From: Pleodorina starrii
Lineage: Eukaryota > Chlorophyta > Chlorophyceae > Chlamydomonadales > Volvocaceae
Assembly (NCBI GenBank): GCA_030267565.1
Contig: BRXU01000044.1
Span: 194,001 to 258,000 of the forward strand
Reading direction: 5' to 3'
DNA length: 64,000 bases
Position 1 is the first letter of the stretch, and the number at the start of each line of letters is the position of its first letter. Shown in pieces: positions 10,326 through 19,619 of this stretch. The notes beneath the pieces are model-generated. The model had not been told where the DNA came from. It made no database searches and saw only the letters and a program-made list of their open reading frames with translations. Both the position numbers and the translations under genes were made by a program.

Positions 10326-13300
10326 TCACTTCTCCAAAATGAACTCCTCCACCGCGATGCCCGTGTGCCGCGCCGGCGGCTGCAGCGCCACATACACCTG
10401 ATCCCCCCGCTGCAGCGCCGACACGCTAATCGCCCGCCAGGCTGCTCCACCGCCGCCGTCGCCGCCGCCGTCGCCCTCGCCTCCATCCCCAGGACCGTGG
10501 CCCTCGCCTGTGATTGCATCCTGGTAATGCCGTTGCAGTTGAGGTGGTTGCGGCGGTTGCGAGGGTGACGGTTGCGTGCCGGGAGGCGCCTGCACCTGGC
10601 CATCTAGGCCGCCGGAGCCCGGGGTCGGCGGCCCCGGCTCCAGTTCCGGGCTCAGGGCCGGACCCGGCTCGCCACAACACGCCGCGGTGGGGGGGCCGCC
10701 GCTGGTGGCGGCGGCGGCCCGCGACGCCCCCCCGCGCGCGCGCGCTGGCGTCCCGCCGCTGCTGGCGCCGCGCGGTGCGGGTCCCACCAGCTTCACCGTC
10801 TCTGCGTTTTGCAGCATCAGGCTGTGCCGCGCCACGCCGCCGCTGCCGCTACCGCTACCGCCGCCTTCATCGTGCGTCTCCAGCTCCACCAGGACCTGCG
10901 GGGGGGGGGAAAAGAGAATTTCGCAGCGGAGAAGGAGACGGCGGGGGAAGGGCCGTAATGCGGTGATGAAGGACCGCAGCAGCCAAGGCATCAGTGGGGA
11001 GGAGGAGGAGGAGGAGGGCGTACGAGGAGGGTCGAAGCCAATCGGACCGGGCACAGATAGGGGGTAAAAAGGAAATATCGCAGCGGAGAACAGGCGGGGC
11101 CACTACCGTTGGTCCGGACTCCTTGGCCAAGCAGACCGCAGGCAGGGGCTTCGAAGCAGGGGCTTAGATGCCGGTACTGCGGCATACCGGTACTAGAAAT
11201 TGTCACCCTCCCGACCCGGCACCGCACCCCGTTCCTCTCCCGAGGCAAGAGCGGCAGTTGCGACACAGTAAGCCCCCATTCTCCCCCGCATCCACATTCG
11301 CATCCGCACCCGCACCCCCTCTTCTTCTTCTTCTTCTTCTTCTTCTTCTTCTTTTTCATCATCATCATCATCTTCATCTTCTTTGTTTTTCATCTTCTTC
11401 TTCTTCTACCCAACCACCCCCACTCGCCCCCCCGCCCCCACCAGCGGCCTGCGCTCGATCTTGACGCGGCCCACCAGTGCGGTGCGGCACCGACCCGCCG
11501 GGTCGGCCACCAGCACCTCGGACCCACTGGACAGCTCGCTCAGGTAGCGGGTGCGGCCGCCGGGGCCGGACACGTAGGCGTGCACCTGGCGGCACGAGAA
11601 GAGGGGGGCACGAGGAGGTGGGAAACATGGGGGTGGGAAACAAATAGGAAGCCCCAGCTCGCTTCCTCCCTCCCTCCCTCACCCCCTCCCTCCCTCCCTC
11701 CCCCCCTCCCTCCCTCCCTCCCTCACCGGCCCCGCATTGACCCTGAACGGCCTGCTTGCGATGTACTCGCTCTCTCCGCACTCCGAGTGCACCAGCGCCA
11801 GGCAGCGAGCGAAGTTGCCCACCAGCAGCCCCTCGCCGGGCTGGAGGGGTGGGGTGGGGTGGGGTGAGACGAGATGAAGCAAGGAAGGATGGAAGGAAGG
11901 GTGGAAGGTTGGGAGGAAGGAAGGCCGTTGGGAGGAAGGAAGGACGTTGGGAGGAAGGAAAGACGTTGGGAGGGAAGGAGGCCAGACAAACGGAGAATTC
12001 CGCCATATGCAGGCGCAGGCGCAGGCCGGTAGGTGTGGGCAGAGAGCAGCGAAAGTAGAGGCGCAGGCGGGGACATCGGAAGAGGGCATTGGGCATCTGC
12101 CAGAGCTTTACCAATTACCAGGGAGCTCCCTTTGCTCCTACCCGGTAGCCCCTGGGGGTAAACAAGACACACACACACACACACACACACAACCCCCGCC
12201 AGGTGGCCCCACCGCTGGCTCCACCCTTCCGAGGGCCCCCCTGGAGCCCAATGCAGCCACCCCCCTACCCCACCCCACCCCAACCCCCTACCCCACCCCT
12301 ACCCACCCCACCCCACCCCACCCCAACCCCCTACCCCACCCCACCCCACCCCACCCCACCCCACCCCACCCCACCCCACCCCACCCCACCCCACCCCACC
12401 CCCCCCCACCCCACCCCACCCCACCCCCCCCCCCCCCACCCCAACCCCCTACCCCAACCCCCTACCCCACCCCACCCCACCCCACCCCACCCCAACCCCC
12501 TACCCCACCCCACCCCACCCCACCCCACCCCACCCCACCCCACCCCAACCCCCTACCCCACCCCACCCCACCCCACCCCACCCCACCCCACCCCACCCCA
12601 CCCCACCCCACCCCACCCCACCCCACCCCACCCCACCCCACCCCACCCCACCCCACCCCAACCCCCTACCCCACCCCACCCCACCCCACCCCACCCCACC
12701 CCACCCCAACCCCCTACCCCACCCCACCCCACCCCACCCCACCCCACCCCACCCCACCCCACCCCACCCCACCCCACCCCACCCCACCCCACCCCACCCC
12801 ACCCCACCCCAACCCCCTACCCCACCCCACCCCACCCCACCCCACCCCACCCCACCCCACCCCACCCCACCCCACCCCACCCCACCCCACCCCACCCCAC
12901 CCCACCCCACCCCACCCCACCCCACCCCACCCCAACCCCCTACCCCACCCCTACCCACCCCACCCCACCCCACCCCAACCCCCTACCCCACCCCACACAC
13001 ACACGGTTCTCCCCGAGACGCACCTGCATCAGCCCCGCCAGGTCGACACACGCCCGGTCGCCCACACCCAGCGGCCGCACCGCCGCCACGGTAGCCACGC
13101 GGTAGTGCAGGCGCGCATCGGGCCCACCGGACTCCTCCGCGGCGCGCCGGGCGACATACGACACGAGCGTGCGGACCTGCACCGGAGAGAGCGAGCGAGG
13201 AAGAGGGAGAGGGAGAGGGAGAGGGGAAGTGAGCGGGCCGTGTGCGGTCGTCGGCACTGCGGTGTCCGAACCCAGACTCGATGCCGGCGAAGCGGCAGCG

Positions 13301-15724
13301 CCGCGGCAGGTCCACACCCGCTGCTGGCCACCTTTCGCGCTGCGTCTTTTGGTTGCGGTCCTACCTGTGGTTTCTGTAATCCGATGTGAGGGCGTGTGAA
13401 GGGGAGCCCACCCACCCACCCACCCAGTCACCCACCCACCCACCCACTCACCCACTCACCTGCGAGGGGTCGTCTGTCCGCAGCAGCACCCCGCCGGTGC
13501 CCGCCTGCAGCGCCTCCAACATCAGTCGGGCCTCCTCTGCACTGCCCGCGGCGGCCAGCAGCTTCAGACCGCCAGCGCTGGGGGCAGCGGGGCCCGAGAC
13601 CCCGGGCGGGGCCTGGGCGAGAGCGACTAGGTTCTCAGCAGGGATGATCTGAGGGCAGGGACAGAGGAGGGAGCAGAGAAGAAACCGCAGCGTTGAGACG
13701 GAGGAGGTGACACAAGCAAACACAGAGAGGGAGGGAGGGAGGGAGGGGGCCGGAAGTCCGTGTGCCGTGTGGAGAGGCGTGGAGGGCGGAGAGGGACGGA
13801 CAGACACCTGCAAGGAGATGCGATCAGTGCGTCACCTTGGAGATCCGCCTGCTGTTGTACATGCGTGCACACGCACACGCACAAGCTCCTTCCCTCCCTC
13901 ACTCCGTGGTGCAGCGTCCCTCCACACCAGCGAGACAGTGCGTCCAACCCTGCCAACCGCACTGTTCTACCCCTCCACCCCTCCCTCCCTCCGCGCGTAC
14001 TTGTCCGTCCGGGTTGGTTTGGCGGCGACGAGGTCGCTGCGTTTCCCATCTTGGTAAGGTTACAGGTACGCTCGGTAAGTATTGCCGGGTTCAGGGTCCG
14101 CTCGCTAACGCCGTCTCCGTCCCTTCGATGCGGTATCTTACTTCTTTCCCTCCCTCCCTCCCTCCCCTGCTCGCATTGCGTTCAAGAAAACCCTCCACTC
14201 GATCCCGGATGTGTACCTTCCAGTCCCGAGCATCCATCACAAGCGCCCATTCGCGCTCCCCCGCCTCCCGCTCCGCCGCCGCCGCTGCTCCCGCCGCGTC
14301 CGCCGCCGCCGCCGCCGCCGCTGCCGGCTGCGGCGGCCGCCCCCGCGCCCCCGCCCGGCGCCTCTGCACGCGGGCCTCCAGAGCGCGCGCCGCCTCCGGT
14401 CCGTCCACCGCCCCCACCTCCCCCACCTGCCGACGCAGACAGACAGGTGCAAGGAAGCCGGAGCTCGGCTGCGCGATGTGGCTACCGAGCCGAGCAGGAG
14501 CCGATCGAACGGAGTGTTACCACCAGACCGGGAAGTCCGCGGAGGCACAGGATCAAAGGATGAGGTGCAGTGCAGTACAGTGCAGTGCAGTACAGTGCAG
14601 TACAGTGCAGTGCAGTACAGTGCAGTACAGTGCAGTGCAGTACAGTACAGTACAGTACAGTACAGTACAGTACAGTACAGTACAGTACAGTACAGTACAG
14701 TACAGTACAGTACAGTACAGTACAGTACAGTACAGTACAGTACAGTACAGTACAGTACAGTACAGTACAGTACAGTACAGTACAGTACAGTACAGTGCAT
14801 TGCATTGCTGGGGCCTGGGGCAGGCCGGCCACAAAGCGGTGGCGCAGCTATGTTGTAGTTGTTGAAACAGTCGGGGTCGTCACATCAAGGGGGGGAATTT
14901 TTACAGCTAGGGTCAGTCTTCTTGTTCTTTGACATGTGTCCACTGTCCACGTGCCCTCCTCATGACCCAGCTGATTGGCTGCAGGCACCGCTTGCCACGC
15001 ATGCAGCTGCCCGTGTCAGGACCTACGTCCCTACGCTGCACTGCTGACTTGGACAAAGCGTGCCAGAGGCCGGACGGGTGGGGCGATGCGCTTGGGAGCC
15101 CACACGCGAGATTCCAGGCCCCGGGGCTAGCCCTGGCCCTTGGCTTTTCGGTTTTCGCCCTTGGGTCCCGGCAGGCCTGATTTGATCCACAGAAGCCCGT
15201 ACGCAAAAGCACACGCAATCCCGTGGCGGCGAAGCAGGATGAGGACGGAGGCACTGGGCTCACCACTCGGCGCGTCCCCGCCTCCGTAAGCAGTCCGCCG
15301 TCGTCGAGGACCAGCGCCCGAAACCGTGCCAATGCCGACCATGCCGTCGCAAGGGCCCGCTGCTCGGGATCCGGCCCAAACACAAACGCAGAGACGCCGC
15401 CGGACTCCAGCGCGGTCGTGAATGTCGCCTGCGGGCAGATGACGAGGCCGGGCAAAGCGCAGCGAAGGAGGCCAGTTTTCGGTGCAGAGCTGGGCTAGAT
15501 GGATTGACGTACGAAGGCGGGTTTGGGGCGGAGAAACACCGGCGACGCGCCTTATCGCTGGTTTGCAACCAGACCTCCTTTGCCCCCGCGCCTGTGAGAA
15601 CATTCCAGCGTGATGCGCCCTCTGGCACAGCCCGGCTGTGGCAAATGTGCCATGGTCGGCTTTCAAGGGTGTGCGGGCGCCGTGTGCGTAAGTTGGGCAC
15701 TCGAACTTGCTGTAACAGCGCCAT
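10326..15724 (-). CDS. 3-dehydroquinate synthase II-type (DHQS) protein, probably plastid-targeted
   Basis: Homologue of the archaeal-type 3-dehydroquinate synthase family (amino-DHQS, PF01959-like), also known as an uncharacterised protein in plants. Exons (minus): 15724-15551, 15428-15264, 14426-14217, 13648-13460, 13176-13024, 11840-11727, 11585-11442, 10895-10326; 572 residues. Every intron is phase 0. Family landmarks are [26 protein letters not shown], the core from [10 protein letters not shown] to [66 protein letters not shown] and the C-terminal [12 protein letters not shown]...[11 protein letters not shown]. About 45 residues before the first family motif look like a transit peptide. 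Exon 8 carries a Gly/Pro/Ser/Ala-rich insertion of about 115 residues ahead of the last beta-strand motifs. Exon 1 appears to use a GC donor (AAG|GCGCGT). Family assignment is secure; the reaction in an alga that presumably also has an AroB-type enzyme is open. Confidence 0.9.
10905..11097 (-). repeat. Intronic CGCTGCGG element, copies 2 and 3
   Basis: Two copies sit in DHQS intron 7 (11441-10896), both sense to the gene. On the minus strand the first reads CTCCGCTGCGAAATTCTC then C-rich sequence up to the AG at 10896. The second (11062-11097) reads TTCTCCGCTGCGATATTTCC. The first directly forms the branch/pyrimidine region of the 3' splice site. Confidence 0.7.
11318..11408. repeat. CTT/TTC-CAT trinucleotide tract
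   Basis: About 90 bp of CTT units with an internal CAT block lie in DHQS intron 7, on the 5' side of that intron relative to transcription. Confidence 0.9.
12167..12192. repeat. CA dinucleotide run
   Basis: A short perfect CA microsatellite in DHQS intron 5, just outside the CCCCA satellite. Confidence 0.9.
12258..12998. repeat. CCCCA pentanucleotide satellite; G-rich on the sense RNA
   Basis: About 740 bp of CCCCA units, with regularly spaced CCCCAACCCCCTA variant blocks, inside DHQS intron 5 (13023-11841). Because the gene is on the minus strand, the pre-mRNA carries (UGGGG)n, which is well over a hundred guanine runs. The repeated variant spacing indicates higher-order expansion. Confidence 0.97.
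13649..14216. repeat. DHQS intron 3 bounded by oppositely oriented copies of the CGCTGCGG element
   Basis: Near the 3' end of the intron a sense copy reads CCGTCTCAACGCTGCGG then TTTCTTCTC (13677-13700). At 14003-14137 an antisense copy extends to about 135 bp and matches 52681-52838 (opposite strand) at roughly 80% or better by eye. The longer copy contains GGTAAGGTTACAGG and GGTAAGTATT, splice-donor-like strings shared by both long copies. Confidence 0.75.
14563..14796. repeat. CAGTA/CAGTG pentanucleotide satellite
   Basis: About 230 bp of (ACAGT)n lie in DHQS intron 2 (15263-14427). The left end mixes CAGTG and CAGTA, and the right 150 bp is pure CAGTA. On the sense RNA the unit is (CUGUA)n. 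Confidence 0.95.
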
Positions 15725-15990
15725 TTTACGGTTTGATTAGTTTAAACGAGGCGCGGGCGGGCGCTGTAGTCAGCTAGTCACCAAGAATTGATGTGTCGTA
15801 CAGGTTTCGGACGAGGCGTTTGGAACCTGTTTTTGCACCGACAGAAATTGTGTTGCTAGCCGAAACATAAGCTTGCATTTATTAACATTAATGGCATGCC
15901 GTAGGTGTCACACAGCACAGTTGCCCGCGTCGCGACTTCCAGGGGCAGTAGTATTCGGGACAAATTTTATAGCCGAGTTCAACCAGAGCC
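15725..15990. promoter_or_regulatory. Shared divergent promoter region of DHQS and RPC10
   Basis: Only 266 bp separate the two divergent start codons (15724 minus, 15991 plus). The segment is less GC-rich than either gene and has A/T-rich patches near 15720-15745 and 15855-15890. No specific factor site can be named. Confidence 0.5.
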
Positions 15991-16890
15991 ATGATTACTT
16001 ATTGCCCCACATGTGCAAATATGCTTTTAGGTAAAGGCGATGGTCCGCCGTCCCAACACGCCGCCTAATGTTCGTGAACATTTCTTGTTTTAACTGTCGC
16101 AGTGGAGCTGACGGAGTACAGTAAAGAGCTCCGATACTTCTGTCAATGCTGTCCGTACGTCTATAACATTGACAAGAAGGTGGGTGAGGGGGATGCTGTG
16201 CATGCTGCGTTGGCCACGACAGGGCTCCCTTTACCTCCCCCGTCGCATGCACACAGATCGCCAAGATGGCGCCGCTAGCCCGCAAACAAGTGGATGACGT
16301 GCTGGGCGGCGATGATGCGTGGAAAAACGTGGCCAAGACCGATGGTGGGCAGCGGGATGTTGTGGGACCACACCCGCGCCATACCGCGCATGCCGCACTT
16401 CTGCATCGGGCATCTAAATTGTAGCCGCTTCGACAGGGTAACACCCTCGATAACACCATATGACAGTCGCTTGGCTCCCTGCCGAGGCCCCCACCTGATA
16501 GCTAGTCCCCCGTTGTTGCGGGTTTCCGTGCTGTCGCCCCCGGATTCGCTCGTTCCTGCCTAGGTGGCTCGTGCTGTCTGGCCTGGTTGCGCTTTCCTTT
16601 GCCTTGGTCGTTTCCGCTGCAGTGCACGGCCAGCTGGCCAGCCGCTTCACCCTTCCTAGGATGTGGAGCTCGCTGTAACTGGAACAGTCGCATTCGGGGC
16701 AAGCGCGTGTGTGGGAGTCCCCGTAACCCAGGCCGCCCTCCCCCGGTTTTCCCTTTACCCTGCAGCCACTTGCCCCAAGTGCTCGTACCATCAAGCCTAC
16801 TTCATGGAGATTCAAACGCGGTCGGCCGACGAGCCCGCGACGCTGTTCTTCAAGTGCGTGCAATGCGCCCACCGCTGGCGCGAGGGCTAG
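15991..16890 (+). CDS. RPC10: DNA-directed RNA polymerase III subunit RPC10 (RPC11/POLR3K type)
   Basis: Small zinc-ribbon subunit of nuclear RNA polymerase III that acts in RNA cleavage, termination and reinitiation. Exons: 15991-16030, 16103-16179, 16257-16344, 16766-16890; 109 residues, the usual size. The N-terminal ribbon is CPTCANMLL...FCQCCPYVYNI. The linker KQVDDVLGGDDAWKNV is the RPC10 hallmark that separates it from RPB9 and RPA12. The C-terminal ribbon is CPKCSYHQAYFMEIQTRSAD, with the catalytic acidic pair in RSADEP, ending KCVQCAHRWREG before TAG. Introns are short except the last (421 bp). The start is the only in-frame ATG ahead of the first CPTC. It shares a short divergent promoter region with the DHQS gene. 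Confidence 0.95.
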
Positions 16891-19619
16891 ACTGCACACT
16901 AAGTCGGACACCCCGCTCTCTGCAGACCGGACAGGGCGATCGATGCGTGTTGGTCCCAAGGTTGGCCCAATAATACCCCGTGTCGGACCCTGGGGGTCGG
17001 GCACCGCGGCCTTGCGAGATCCATAGCGATGCATCGGTGCACGCCGCCAACACAAACGCATTTCGAACACTTTGTTGCGTTCGCCGCAACCGGATGTCGC
17101 CAGGCGTGGCGGCTTCCAGGGTATGCCTCCCGGGGGACGCTGTTTGTTGCGCAGCGCCCCCGAAGGCAGCTGGGAGCGTTGCGCGCCCTCCCGAGGTCTC
17201 CCGAGGCCGCCTGGATGGCTTCATGCCCCTCGCTATCCCGTTAGGACCACCGCGAATCCTGGCAGGCGGATCGGCCTGTGCATGATATGATGGACTCGGC
17301 GGCTTGAGCTTTTTTAGCGCACTGTGTTGCGGTGCATATGCACGAGGCTTGTCGGTGCACGCAGCCGCACGCGGGCGCCAAGCCAAGGCTTGCTGCGCTG
17401 TCGGGGCGTTAATGAACGGGTGAATGGAGCAAGAGGGCTGCGCACCGGCATCGCACCGGCGCAAGTCGCTTCGCTTCCTTGTCGGCCGGGCTTCACGGCT
17501 GCCTGTGGCTACGTATGTGTCGCATCGAATGGACCTGCTTGGACCTGCTTGAGCGGAGCCATACCGAGACGGGCCCGCAAGCCAGGAGGGCCAGGTCTGC
17601 CGTTGCGCATCCGGGCTCACCCTGATGGCTGTCGGTGCCTGCCGGAGTGCCGGTGCCCGCGGGCGAGCAGCGGGCCGATGACGAAGCAACACTTTGGGCC
17701 AAGCAGGCGCTCTCTTTTAGTCGGAACGGTTCTGTGCCTTTCGTGGCTTCCATGTGGCTTTTGCGGCCGGGAAGCAGGCAGGGAGACAGGCGAGCGATGA
17801 TGTGACGCGTCGCCTTGTAACGTGCGTAGACACGAGAGCGGCCGCTGCGGCGCGGCGTGTGGCCGAAACCACACGGATAGGAGTTCAGTGGTTGGTAGGC
17901 GGCGACTGACCAGCGAGGCTGTATGTGAGGCCCTTGCAGTGAATTGTGGGAATGTCGCTCTACAGGAGACGGCTCTTGCGCAGTCTGCTCCAACCGTGTG
18001 GGCCCCCTGAGGGAGCAAATCACCCGATACGGTTTAAGGACAACTCGTTGAATTAGCTGGAGCCCTGCGTGTTTGTCGTGATGCCCATCGGCCGCATGAG
18101 TACGCCACAACGACGAGGGGCTCATGGCATGCTCGTTCGGCCAGCCTGGGGGAGCCCCACTGCCTTGGAATGCCGGTCGGCGGCAACGAACGTGAACCAA
18201 TCTCCGCATCACCGTCCTCCGCGTGAGGCCCTCAACGGCGGATGCCGGGATGAACGCGAAGTGGCCGTGCGGTGCAGCCGCTCTTGACCGTGCGCCATGT
18301 ACCGGTACCCCGCACCGTGCGCGGCTGGGCTGTGACCGCAAGAGTTCTCTGGACGCCGCTTGCATGGAGTAGACGTGCACTTGCAGGGGCTCGCGGGGAT
18401 TCGGCCACGACAATGCTCCAGGCGGTCATCACCGTGCGAATGGCATGAAAGACATGGCAAGGTCAGCGCGTGCACTTCGGCAGGGAACCAGACACTTGGC
18501 TGGATGAGCTCAGGGGGCTTGCTCCATAGCAATAAAGATAGAACTTCGTACTTTGGCAGTAACTGCAGGATGCCGCGCTGCTGCATCAGCCGCGGCCCCC
18601 CTACGTATTGGGTGACGGCCGGGCGCGTCAATTGACGTCAGGGCAGGGATGGGGGTTCTTACAATCGGCGATGGCTGTATCTGTGTTGAGGTGCTAAGGT
18701 TTGGAGTGGTTTCAGCACATATAAGGTGCGTGGCTCGTGAAGCGAGGGCAGTGCCCAGGACGCCAGGAGCCCTGTCTGGGGATATATAGCTACAGAGGCT
18801 GGGTGGACGACCGAGACACGCTGTCATAGTTAATGAGGCGCGCACGTCGAACTGCCTTTAGGATGCAGCAAACGCTGTTCAGTGCGCGGATTTCATGGTC
18901 GCTCGTAGCTGAATGGACAAGCAATCATGCGACATGCCGGAGGGACCTCATAGTGAACAGGACGAACTCCTGCTTTTTTTAGTCTCAGCACTATTGATAC
19001 TGGTACAGATAATTTTGAACATTTTTTAGTTTTCCAGAAACCGATGATTTCTGCATTTTCCGTTGAGGGTCGCGTTGAATGAATCTGGCGTGCAGGCGTG
19101 CTTGGTTGCGCTTATCATCGAGCAAGGGAAGCCAGCAGACGCGGTTAGAGGCACAGGGTTGTCGTAGGCATGAGGTGGAAAACACCACTTTGTACGAATA
19201 TGCCGAGTCACCCCGCGCGTCATGCGCTTTGCCGCCCTTCAATTGCGCGTAAGCCCGCAGTGTCTCAGAAAACAACTTACTATCTTGACGTGCACAAGTC
19301 ATACGTTTAACGAACAAAATAACACCTATCCACGCGGGTCCAAGTGTTATGCCTTTTTGCTCAAGCTACCGTTGCGAAGCCAGCTGCGTCGGCCGTATGG
19401 GGCTGCAGTCGTGACCACCCAAGGTGCTTATAAGGCAGAGTGGTCCAGTACGCGACTGTCATTTGCCCGTGAAGCTGGTAACAGGAAGGTGCGGCCACGT
19501 CGGAAAAACAGATAGTCCAGGGCGAACGATTCAGAAGCCTTGTGATTGTGCTAAATAATGGAAATTGCGTTGTACATTAAGTGGCCTTGAGCTTTACGAA
19601 CCACGCTGCCCGCGCAGGA
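16891..19619. other. Long intergenic region, RPC10 3' flank and lipase 5' flank
   Basis: I see no gene with supporting splice sites. The long frames on both strands between 17.3 and 18.6 kb have codon usage and residue composition unlike the neighbouring genes (many Arg, Cys, His and Ser). A TGTAA string at 17816-17820 is the first plus-strand candidate poly(A) signal, but it is far from the RPC10 stop. The base composition is mixed, with AT-rich sequence at 18970-19060. Confidence 0.5.

Noticed and set aside
12258..12998. Interpretation as an interstitial telomere
   Set aside because: The unit (TGGGG) is not the chlorophycean telomere TTTTAGGG, and it lies within a gene.
12203..13105. Pro/His/Thr-rich 300-residue frame and Gly/Trp-rich minus frames
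   Set aside because: Products of the CCCCA satellite; the region is the intron between conserved DHQS exons.
14563..14865. Long frames of YSTVQ or YCTVL repeats on both strands
   Set aside because: They are translations of the CAGTA satellite in an intron, open in several phases at once.
17493..18413. 306-residue minus-strand frame
   Set aside because: Arg/Ser/His/Cys-rich with no motif, no intron signals; expected by chance in GC-rich DNA.
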